Source of the DNA: Pseudanabaena sp. CAN_BIN31
GTDB taxonomy: Bacteria > Cyanobacteriota > Cyanobacteriia > Pseudanabaenales > Pseudanabaenaceae
Direction of reading: 5' to 3'
NCBI GenBank assembly: GCA_026785865.1
Contig: JAJAZG010000195.1
Span: 1 to 5,841 of the forward strand
DNA length: 5,841 nucleotides
In this document: positions 1 to 5,764 of the stretch, piece by piece
How positions within the stretch are numbered: position 1 is the first letter of the stretch
How the letters are laid out: each line of letters starts with the position of its first letter
Program-made: the position numbers and the translations under genes
The notes under the pieces: model-generated
Seen by the model: only the letters and a program-made list of their open reading frames with translations
Told to the model about the DNA's origin: nothing
The model's database searches: none

Positions 1-305
1 ATCTTCCTAAAGTTGTGCGTATCCATTGGAGCGGCTGCCCGAATTCTTGCGCTCAGCCACAGGTTGCCGATATCGGCTTTACGGGTTGCAAAACTCGCAA
101 AGATGGCAAAGTTGTCGATGGTGTTGACATTTATATGGGCGGCACGGTCGGCAAAGATGCTCATCTTGGCAAATGCGTCATGGAAAAAATTCCTTGCGAA
201 GATCTCCATGAAGTTATTGGCAAACTTTTAATCGAGCAGTTTGGCGCTATACCTAAGCAACAGGCGATCGCAGAAACATCGGCAGAACTTATTTCTGTCG
301 GTTAA
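1..305 (+). CDS. nirA: Ferredoxin-nitrite reductase, C-terminal fragment (5' end outside window)
   Basis: Only the last 100 or so codons are present; the frame opens at base 3 and ends with TAA at 303-305. NirA reduces nitrite to ammonium with six electrons from ferredoxin, using a siroheme coupled to a [4Fe-4S] cluster, in the cytoplasm. The sequence HWSGCPNSCAQPQ near the start contains the C-x3-C half of the cluster/siroheme motif shared by nitrite and sulfite reductases; the earlier cysteine pair lies upstream of the window. The following VADIGFTG and VDIYMGG segments are typical of the nitrite/sulfite reductase C-terminal repeat. Sulfite reductase has the same motif, so the choice of nitrite reductase rests on the nrt and narB genes directly downstream on the same strand. 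The gene lies 40 bp before nrtA and is probably co-transcribed with it; the promoter of the cluster would be upstream of the window. Confidence 0.93.
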   Translation, partial: LPKVVRIHWSGCPNSCAQPQVADIGFTGCKTRKDGKVVDGVDIYMGGTVGKDAHLGKCVMEKIPCEDLHEVIGKLLIEQFGAIPKQQAIAETSAELISVG

Positions 306-345
306 TCAACAATTCAACTAAATCAAATTAAATTCAAGCAAATAA

Positions 346-1683
346 ATGACTAACTTCTCGCGCCGTAAATTTTTGACCACCGCAGGGCTTTCTACTGTTA
401 GCGCGATCGCGCTTAACGCTTGTGGTGGCGGCGAAACTCCTAAGGCAGATACTACCGTAACCACCAATGCTACTACTCCCGCAGCTACAGCACCTAAAGT
501 CAGCGCTGCTGATGCACCTGAAGTCACCAAAGCAAAGCTAGGATTTATCGCTCTCACCGACTCTGCTCCTCTGATTATTGCCAAAGAAAAGGGCTTGTTT
601 GAGAAATATGGCATGAAGGATGTCGAAGTCCTGAAGCAAGCTTCTTGGGGAACTGTCCGCGACAATATCGTGCTTGGATCTGAGGGAGGCGGTATCGATG
701 GCGCACACATTCTTTCGCCAATTCCCTATTTGATTTCCGAAGGGAAAGTCACTAATGGCAAGAAAGTACCGATGTACATCTTGGCGAGACTGAATACTAA
801 TGGTCAAGGAATCTCGCTCTCCAATGACTTCAAGGAGGCGAAGATTGGACTCAAGAGTGATTCCCTTAAAGAAACCTTTGCCAAACTCAAAGCTGGTGGC
901 AAAGACGTAAAATGTGCGGTGACTTTCCCTGGTGGAACTCACGATCTGTGGATGCGTTATTGGCTCGCTGCGAATGGTGTCGATCCTAACAAAGACGTAG
1001 AGACTGTCGTTGTACCCCCAGCACAAATGGTTGCCAATATGAAAGCTGGCAATATGCAATCCTTCTGTGTCGGTGAACCTTGGAATGCGCGTCTAGTCGC
1101 GCAAAACGCAGGTTATAGCGCTCTGATCACTGGTGAACTTTGGAAAGATCATCCAGAAAAAGCTTTCTCAATGCGTGGTGATTGGGTTGACAAGAACCCT
1201 AAAGCTACCAAAGCTATTCTTGCCGCAATTCTCGAAGCGCAAGTTTGGTGTGAGCAAGCTGAGAACAAAGAAGAGATGTGTAAAATCATTGGCTCTGACA
1301 AGTGGTTGAAAGTTCCTGCGGCAGAAATTCTTGGTAGGCTCCAAGGCAAGGTTGACTATGGTGATGGACGTACTGCCGATCTTCCTGACCTATCGATGAA
1401 GTTCTGGAAAGATAACGCTTCCTATCCATTCAAGAGCCACGATCTTTGGTTTGTGACTGAAGACATGCGTTGGGGCTATCTTGATGCTGACACTGACGCG
1501 AAGAAGTTGGTTGATAAAGTCAACCGCGAAGATATCTGGAAAGAAGCTGCGAAGATGATTGGCAAAGAAGCTGACATTCCTAAGAGCACTTCTCGCGGTA
1601 TTGAGACCTTCTTTGACGGTGTCAAGTTTGATCCTGAGAATCCTGCCGAATACCTCAAGGGTCTCAAAATCAAGAAGGCATAA
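346..1683 (+). CDS. nrtA: Nitrate/nitrite ABC transporter substrate-binding lipoprotein
   Basis: A 445-residue periplasmic receptor that captures nitrate and nitrite and delivers them to NrtB. The N-terminus carries a twin-arginine motif (SRRKFL, residues 5-10), a short hydrophobic stretch and a lipobox L-N-A-C with Cys26, so it reads as a Tat-exported lipoprotein anchored to the outer face of the plasma membrane. Residues 30-62 form a Thr/Ala/Pro-rich tether; the binding domain fills residues 63-445. Residues that line the nitrate pocket in the Synechocystis NrtA structure appear to be matched here by Trp101, Gln154, His199 and Lys272; this mapping was done by eye from memory of that structure. 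Length is as expected for NrtA. The bicarbonate receptor CmpA is a close relative, but the neighbours nirA and narB argue for nitrate. The ATG at 346 is the natural start because it places the signal peptide exactly at the N-terminus. I see no strong ribosome-binding site. A HIP1 octamer lies within the signal-peptide codons (403-410). Confidence 0.96.
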   Translation: MTNFSRRKFLTTAGLSTVSAIALNACGGGETPKADTTVTTNATTPAATAPKVSAADAPEVTKAKLGFIALTDSAPLIIAKEKGLFEKYGMKDVEVLKQASWGTVRDNIVLGSEGGGIDGAHILSPIPYLISEGKVTNGKKVPMYILARLNTNGQGISLSNDFKEAKIGLKSDSLKETFAKLKAGGKDVKCAVTFPGGTHDLWMRYWLAANGVDPNKDVETVVVPPAQMVANMKAGNMQSFCVGEPWNARLVAQNAGYSALITGELWKDHPEKAFSMRGDWVDKNPKATKAILAAILEAQVWCEQAENKEEMCKIIGSDKWLKVPAAEILGRLQGKVDYGDGRTADLPDLSMKFWKDNASYPFKSHDLWFVTEDMRWGYLDADTDAKKLVDKVNREDIWKEAAKMIGKEADIPKSTSRGIETFFDGVKFDPENPAEYLKGLKIKKA

Positions 1684-1707
1684 TTACAACTTCTCTAAAG
1701 ATAAGGG

Positions 1708-1729
1708 ACAAGGGGCTTAAGCCCCTTGT
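1708..1729. repeat. 22-bp perfect palindrome, copy 1 (nrtA-nrtB gap)
   Basis: The core CAAGGGGCTTAAGCCCCTTG is its own reverse complement, and one further A/T pair on each side makes 22 bp. As RNA it folds into a 9-bp GC-rich stem with a UUAA loop, 24 bases after the nrtA stop codon. It is not followed by a clear run of T, so a classical intrinsic terminator is unlikely; a role in mRNA stabilisation, partial attenuation or as an interspersed repeat is inference. Confidence 0.9.
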
Positions 1730-1747
1730 TTCTAAGTTTGTATTAGA

Positions 1748-1769
1748 ACAAGGGGCTTAAGCCCCTTGT
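1748..1769. repeat. 22-bp perfect palindrome, copy 2 (nrtA-nrtB gap)
   Basis: Base-for-base identical to the palindrome at 1708-1729, starting exactly 40 bp later and ending 30 bp before the nrtB start codon. Each copy can fold on itself or pair with the other copy. Exact identity in non-coding DNA suggests recent duplication, or one end of a small mobile or interspersed repeat. Confidence 0.9.
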
Positions 1770-1784
1770 CTTCATTATCAAAAT

Positions 1785-1788
1785 AGGA
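1785..1788 (+). promoter_or_regulatory. Possible ribosome-binding site for nrtB
   Basis: AGGA within AATAGGAAAA lies 11 bases before the ATG at 1800. It is the only Shine-Dalgarno-like match in this gap and supports the chosen nrtB start. Confidence 0.45.
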
Positions 1789-1799
1789 AAATATCTAAA

Positions 1800-2729
1800 A
1801 TGGCGACAGGAAGCTTAAGTTCTAAATTTAGTCCTAACAAAATAGGTGAATGGTTTCAGCAACAGGCGCGTTACATAATTCCACCGATGATTGCGCTAAT
1901 AATTCTGCTGGGTACATGGCAAATGCTCTGCTCAGGCAAGACACCACCATTACCACCACCTAGCAAAGTCTGGCAAGAAACTCAAGATTATATTTGGAAT
2001 CCATTTTTTGATCGCGAGTATTTTGATGTTAGCGCCAAAGAAAAGGTTGATAGTCCTGCGCGTAAAGAGCTTAAAGAAAAGCTAACCATTGAGCAAGGCT
2101 TAGGTGTAAAAACCATGATCAGCGTTCGTCGTGTGGCGATCGGCTACACCGCTTCGGCTATAGTTGGCATTTCTTTTGGAATTGCGATCGGTTCAAATCT
2201 GTTCCTTTATCGCGCCTTTGACCCAATATTTCAAGTTTTGCGGACAATTCCACCCCTCGCGTGGCTACCGATTTCGCTGTCAGCATTTGGAGGCATAAAA
2301 GAATTATTAGGTTCGGTTGGACTTAATGTAACTGAAGCGGCAGGATTATTCGTGATATTTGTAACTTCGATTTGGCCGATTTTGATGAATACGGCGGTCG
2401 GTGTGCAGCAAGTACCTCAAGATTATCGCAACGTTTCGCGAGTATTGAGATTGAGCAATTTTGACTATTTCATTACGATCCTGATGCCTTCGGCTGCGCC
2501 TTATATCTTCACAGGTTTGCGGATTGCGGTAGGTTTGTCTTGGCTGGCGATCGTGGCGGCGGAAATGTTAACGGCTGGCGGCGGTATTGGCTTCTTTATC
2601 TGGGATAGTTATAACAGTGGCAAAAGCAGTGAATTGATTTTAGCTTTGGTTTACATTGGCTTAGTCGGTTTCTTGCTAGACAAAGTTGTCTATTATCTCA
2701 GTACCTTGATTGCTCAAGCTGATTCTTAA
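1800..2729 (+). CDS. nrtB: Nitrate/nitrite ABC transporter permease
   Basis: A 309-residue inner-membrane subunit, presumed to act as a dimer that forms the channel for nitrate and nitrite. Hydrophobic segments lie at about residues 26-45, 112-131, 142-163, 181-201, 234-257 and 279-300. Family-typical stretches are LRTIPPLAWLPIS (148-159), the cytoplasmic coupling region QDYRNVSRVL (207-216) and PYIFTGLRIAVGLSWLAIVA (234-253), as expected for the BPD_transp_1 permeases of the nitrate/taurine type. From memory, cyanobacterial NrtB proteins are about 275-280 residues long. The extra length appears to be a charged insert around residues 73-99 (rich in Lys and Glu) in the loop after the first membrane segment, and a shorter one around 164-180. 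The reading frame is intact through both, so the gene looks functional. ATG 1800 is preceded by AGGA at 1785-1788. It follows nrtA after 116 bp and is followed by nrtD. Confidence 0.95.
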   Translation: MATGSLSSKFSPNKIGEWFQQQARYIIPPMIALIILLGTWQMLCSGKTPPLPPPSKVWQETQDYIWNPFFDREYFDVSAKEKVDSPARKELKEKLTIEQGLGVKTMISVRRVAIGYTASAIVGISFGIAIGSNLFLYRAFDPIFQVLRTIPPLAWLPISLSAFGGIKELLGSVGLNVTEAAGLFVIFVTSIWPILMNTAVGVQQVPQDYRNVSRVLRLSNFDYFITILMPSAAPYIFTGLRIAVGLSWLAIVAAEMLTAGGGIGFFIWDSYNSGKSSELILALVYIGLVGFLLDKVVYYLSTLIAQADS

Positions 2730-2737
2730 ATTAAACG

Positions 2738-2765
2738 GTAGGTGCAATTCATGAATTGCACCTAC
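2738..2765. repeat. 28-bp perfect palindrome between nrtB and nrtD
   Basis: The half-site GTAGGTGCAATTCA is followed immediately by its exact reverse complement, giving 14 + 14 bp with no spacer, starting 9 bp after the nrtB stop codon. It resembles an interspersed palindrome that I recall from many cyanobacterial genomes (GTAGGGGCAATTCA and its complement), with one G changed to T and the matching C changed to A in the other arm. Such a paired change suggests that the fold is maintained. As RNA it would form a long hairpin. No T-run follows, so it is not a standard terminator. Confidence 0.88.
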
Positions 2766-2783
2766 ATCAACAGCCGTATAAAC

Positions 2784-2789
2784 TATAAT
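2784..2789 (+). promoter_or_regulatory. Possible -10 box of an internal promoter before nrtD (weak)
   Basis: A perfect TATAAT lies 30 bases before the nrtD ATG. No good -35 box is present: the hexamer 17 bases upstream (CCTACA, 2761-2766) matches TTGACA at only three positions, and there is no extended -10 TG. I saw no NtcA-type GTA-N8-TAC site in this gap. In AT-rich DNA a lone TATAAT can occur by chance. Confidence 0.2.
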
Positions 2790-2819
2790 TTGCCCTTTAA
2801 TCCACAAATCAATCTTCCT

Positions 2820-3656
2820 ATGCAGACTCTTGATCTTACAGATAGCCATCAAAAAATAAATAGAGATCCCTTTCTGGTCATAGATGGGGTGTCTAAGGTA
2901 TTCCCAACTCCTCAAGGACCTTATGTTGTTCTGCAAGATGTAAATTTGACTGTTTATGAAGGTGAGTTTGTCTGTGTGATTGGGCATTCGGGTTGTGGTA
3001 AATCGACACTGTTAAATATGGTGGCGGGATTTAATCGCCCGACTACTGGGGAAATTTGTTTGCGATCAAAGCCGATTTTGCGACCAGGACCCGATCGCAT
3101 GATGGTATTCCAAAACTATTCTTTGCTACCTTGGATGAGCGCTTTTGAGAATGTATATCTTGCCGTCAAGCAGGTTTATACCGACAAATCCAAGGAAGAA
3201 AAAACTAAAATTGCCAAAGATAGCCTCGCCTTAGTAGGCTTGACTGAAGCAATGCACAAAAGACCAAAAGAGCTTTCGGGTGGGATGCGTCAGCGTGTGG
3301 CGATCGCTCGTGCATTGTCGATTCGTCCTGAAGTATTAATCCTTGATGAACCTTTCGGCGCGTTGGATGTGATGACCCGCGAAGATCTCCAAGAAGAGTT
3401 GCTAGCGATTTGGCGCGAAAACAAGGTGACGGCGCTGATGATCACCCATGAAATTGATGAAGCGCTATTTCTCTCTGATCGCATTGTGATGATGAGTAAT
3501 GGGCCCGCCGCCAATATTGCTGAAATCATCGATGTTCCGTTTGCGCGTCCACGCAATCGCAAAGCGATCGCCGATGATCCCCGCTATTACACACTTCGCA
3601 ATTACATTTTGGAATTTTTATATAACCGCTTTGCGCTTGCTGATGATGCGGAATAG
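2820..3656 (+). CDS. nrtD: Nitrate/nitrite ABC transporter ATP-binding subunit (single-domain)
   Basis: A 278-residue cytoplasmic ATPase that pairs with NrtC to power NrtB. Counting from ATG 2820: Walker A GHSGCGKST at 55-63, Q-loop Gln98, ABC signature LSGGMRQ at 152-158, Walker B ending LILDE with catalytic Glu177, D-loop GALD at 180-183, switch His210. The C-terminus YYTLRNYILEFLYNRFA is typical of NrtD, and there is no substrate-binding domain, which separates it from NrtC. The frame is open further upstream, to GTG 2742 and ATG 2751, but those codons fall inside the 28-bp palindrome, and the extra 26 residues look like translated spacer. Starting at MQTL also matches the N-terminus I recall for Synechococcus NrtD. 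No Shine-Dalgarno sequence is visible. Two HIP1 octamers lie inside (3300, 3564). The unusual point is position: it sits before nrtC, whereas the usual order is nrtA-B-C-D. Confidence 0.93.
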   Translation: MQTLDLTDSHQKINRDPFLVIDGVSKVFPTPQGPYVVLQDVNLTVYEGEFVCVIGHSGCGKSTLLNMVAGFNRPTTGEICLRSKPILRPGPDRMMVFQNYSLLPWMSAFENVYLAVKQVYTDKSKEEKTKIAKDSLALVGLTEAMHKRPKELSGGMRQRVAIARALSIRPEVLILDEPFGALDVMTREDLQEELLAIWRENKVTALMITHEIDEALFLSDRIVMMSNGPAANIAEIIDVPFARPRNRKAIADDPRYYTLRNYILEFLYNRFALADDAE

Positions 3657-3661
3657 ATTCA

Positions 3662-3688
3662 AGCATTAGAGTCTACGACTCTAATGCT
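3662..3688. repeat. Hairpin with 12-bp perfect stem between nrtD and nrtC
   Basis: AGCATTAGAGTC (3662-3673) pairs perfectly with GACTCTAATGCT (3677-3688) around the loop TAC. It begins 5 bp after the nrtD stop codon. The bases after it (CCTTTCAAAT) contain only three T in a row, so termination would be weak at best. It may be an interspersed repeat or an mRNA processing or stability element; the sequence is unrelated to the other palindromes in the window. Confidence 0.85.
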
Positions 3689-3731
3689 CCTTTCAAATAT
3701 TAAATCAGTGAAATTACCTTGGTGAAAAACA

Positions 3732-5750
3732 ATGTCCAAATTCCTAGAAATCGATTACGTTAGCCGTATTTTCAAAACTAAAAATGGACAGCCTTATGTC
3801 GCTGTCAAAGATGTCTATTTTGAGATGAAAGAAGGTGAATTCGTCTCGATTATTGGACATTCTGGCTGTGGAAAATCGACTGTTTTAAATATTCTGTCTG
3901 GTTTAGATAAGGCTAGCAGTGGCGGTATTGTCCTAGAAGGTCGAGAAATTAATGAGCCAGGTCCCGATCGCATGTTGGTTTTCCAAAACCATTCGCTATT
4001 GCCTTGGTTAACCGTGCGCCAAAATATTGGCTTAGCAGTTAATCGCGTTTTAAAAAACTTACCAAAAGAAGAACGCCGCCGTATTATCCAAGAAAATATT
4101 GATTTAGTCGGTTTGGGTCATGCTGCGGATAAGTATCCTAGAGAAATTTCGGGAGGGATGAAGCAACGAGTGGGAATTGCCCGTGCTTTGTCGATTAAGC
4201 CCAAAATTTTATTACTAGATGAACCTTTTGGCGCTTTAGATGCGTTGACTAGAGGGCGCTTGCAAGAAAAGTTAATGCAGATTTGTGATGAAAGCAAAAT
4301 CTCGGCAGTGATGATTACTCATGATGTCGATGAGGCTTTATTGTTAAGCGATCGCATTATCATGATGACGAATGGACCCGAAGCGAAAATTGGTCAAGTT
4401 CTCACGGTTGAATTACCGCATCCGCGCAAAAAGCTCGAAGCGGTCAATAATCCTAATTATTACCGACTTAGAGGCGAAGTTGTTAACTTCCTCGATCGGC
4501 AGAAGCAGATCAAACTCGAACGCGCTAAGAACAAAAGTACGGCAGCGATTAGCCTTGGCAATATTGAGAAGACTAATCTCACAATTGGTCATATTCCATT
4601 AACAGATTGCGCTCCCTTTGCGATCGCGCAAGAAAAAGGATTGTTTGCTAAGTATGGTCTAAATGTAACTCTATCGAAAGAAACTAGCTGGAATGATCTT
4701 GCGGAAGGGATTCGGGAAGGTCGTCTCGATGCTGCCCAAATGGTGATGGGGATGCCGCTCGCGATTACCCTCGGCATGGGTAATAAAATTCCAGTGCCAG
4801 TGGTAACTTCTCTTACCCTGAGCCGCAATGGTAACGCAATCACGCTTAGCAAAAAACTTCAAGATGAAGGCGTGCATGATCTCGCTTCTCTTAAGGCTTA
4901 TATAAATAAGTTTGAAAATGCTTACAATCCAGCGATGGGAATGGTACATCATGCCTCAATGCATAACCTGATGCTGCGTCATTGGCTGGCTAGTGGTGGC
5001 ATTGAACCCGACAAGGATGTGGATGTAATCGTGATTCCACCGCCGCAAATGGTATCTAATTTGATGGCAAACAACATCATCGGCTACTGCGTGGGTGAAC
5101 CTTGGAACGTTCGCGCTGTGCATGATAATGTGGGTTTTGTGGTTGCGACTGACTTGAATATTTGGCGCGGGCATCCCGAAAAAGTATTGGGCGTTCGCAA
5201 AGATTGGGCGGAACAATATCCTAATACCCACCTTGCTGTGGTGAAAGCTCTGCTGGAAGCATCGCAATTCTGCGAACCATTGGAAAATCGTGATGAAGTG
5301 GTGCTGACTTTGGCAAAACCACAATATATCAATCTCGATCCTGTCTATATCCGTCCGGGATTTGCGGGGCCTTATCGGGTGAGTACGATGGAAGCGAAGT
5401 ATGAGAAAGATTTCTGTCAATTTGGTGTCGGTAATATGCCATCCAAGAAAGAACATCTTTGGGTACTCACGCAAATGGCGCGTTGGGGATTAGTCAAGTT
5501 TCCTGAAAATCATGCAGAGGTGATCTATAACTTGCTTGCCACTGATGTTTATCAGCAAGCGGCGAAGGAGTTAGATATAGCGATCGCCGAAGAAGACAAA
5601 GAGCCAATCGTTTTAGCTGACGGATCAGTATTTGATCACAATGATCCGATCGCCGCTTTACGCACTATGTCATACTCAAAATTCACAGAAGCCAGCTATT
5701 TTGATCCAGTCAAAGGTTTTGCAACCAAAAAAGTAGCTGTGCGCCAATAG
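3732..5750 (+). CDS. nrtC: Nitrate/nitrite ABC transporter ATPase fused to an NrtA-like regulatory domain
   Basis: A 672-residue two-domain protein. Residues 1-254 are an ABC ATPase: Walker A GHSGCGKST at 42-50, Q-loop Gln85, signature ISGGMKQ at 139-145, Walker B ILLLDE with Glu164, D-loop GALD 167-170, switch His197. A Lys/Arg-rich linker (about 255-282) leads into a domain similar to NrtA (283-672): compare IPLTDCAPFAIAQEKGLFAKYGL with the corresponding NrtA segment at 68-90. This domain has no signal peptide and should stay in the cytoplasm. In Synechococcus PCC 7942 the equivalent domain is required for inhibition of transport by ammonium. Counterparts of the NrtA pocket are Trp320, His411 and Lys484, while NrtA Gln154 is replaced by Asn368. 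Length fits NrtC (about 660 residues). The ATG at 3732 has no strong ribosome-binding site. HIP1 octamers lie at 4348, 4620 and 5580. The gene follows nrtD after 75 bp and ends 14 bp before narB. Confidence 0.95.
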   Translation: MSKFLEIDYVSRIFKTKNGQPYVAVKDVYFEMKEGEFVSIIGHSGCGKSTVLNILSGLDKASSGGIVLEGREINEPGPDRMLVFQNHSLLPWLTVRQNIGLAVNRVLKNLPKEERRRIIQENIDLVGLGHAADKYPREISGGMKQRVGIARALSIKPKILLLDEPFGALDALTRGRLQEKLMQICDESKISAVMITHDVDEALLLSDRIIMMTNGPEAKIGQVLTVELPHPRKKLEAVNNPNYYRLRGEVVNFLDRQKQIKLERAKNKSTAAISLGNIEKTNLTIGHIPLTDCAPFAIAQEKGLFAKYGLNVTLSKETSWNDLAEGIREGRLDAAQMVMGMPLAITLGMGNKIPVPVVTSLTLSRNGNAITLSKKLQDEGVHDLASLKAYINKFENAYNPAMGMVHHASMHNLMLRHWLASGGIEPDKDVDVIVIPPPQMVSNLMANNIIGYCVGEPWNVRAVHDNVGFVVATDLNIWRGHPEKVLGVRKDWAEQYPNTHLAVVKALLEASQFCEPLENRDEVVLTLAKPQYINLDPVYIRPGFAGPYRVSTMEAKYEKDFCQFGVGNMPSKKEHLWVLTQMARWGLVKFPENHAEVIYNLLATDVYQQAAKELDIAIAEEDKEPIVLADGSVFDHNDPIAALRTMSYSKFTEASYFDPVKGFATKKVAVRQ

Positions 5751-5764
5751 CTAAATACCCTTCT

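Larger units (their letters stand above)
1708..1769. repeat. 62-bp composite inverted repeat between nrtA and nrtB (MITE- or REP-like)
   Basis: The two palindromes are the outer parts of one larger inverted repeat. The left arm is 1708-1735, the right arm 1743-1769, and the loop is the 7 bases 1736-1742. The arms pair along their whole length apart from one bulged T at 1730, because TCTAA after copy 1 matches TTAGA before copy 2. The transcript could therefore form one long hairpin or two short ones. It lies between a receptor gene, whose product is generally needed in excess, and the permease gene, where such hairpins often lower downstream expression or protect upstream mRNA; that role here is inference. 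Confidence 0.75.
264..5587. repeat. Seven scattered HIP1 octamers (GCGATCGC)
   Basis: Exact copies lie at 264-271 (nirA), 403-410 (nrtA), 3300-3307 and 3564-3571 (nrtD), 4348-4355, 4620-4627 and 5580-5587 (nrtC). All are inside coding sequence; none is in a gap and none is in nrtB. Random DNA would give about one per 65 kb, so seven in 5.8 kb is a strong mark of a HIP1-rich cyanobacterial genome. Confidence 0.9.

Noticed and set aside
306..345. Promoter or NtcA site between nirA and nrtA
   Set aside because: Only 40 AT-rich bases, with no GTA-N8-TAC motif, no -10/-35 pair and no palindrome; read-through from nirA is the simpler reading.
538..1059. Reverse-strand open frame of 173 codons opposite nrtA
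   Set aside because: It lies wholly inside the well-supported nrtA gene and its protein shows no recognisable domain; it is an antisense shadow.
1708..1769. Intrinsic transcription terminator after nrtA
   Set aside because: The GC-rich stems are strong, but neither copy is followed by a continuous T-run, and the downstream transporter genes need transcription; kept as a repeat with a possible attenuating effect.
2742..2819. Upstream in-frame extension of nrtD to GTG 2742 or ATG 2751
   Set aside because: These codons lie in the 28-bp palindrome and the following spacer; the extra residues resemble no ABC ATPase N-terminus, and MQTL at 2820 fits the known NrtD start.
4956..5474. Reverse-strand open frame of 172 codons opposite nrtC
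   Set aside because: It lies entirely within the NrtA-like domain of nrtC, with a His/Ile-rich product of no recognisable family; it is an antisense shadow.
346..5750. Identification as the bicarbonate transporter CmpABCD
   Set aside because: The families are close, but the flanking nirA and narB genes and the apparent nitrate-pocket residues in NrtA (Trp101, Gln154, His199, Lys272) favour nitrate.
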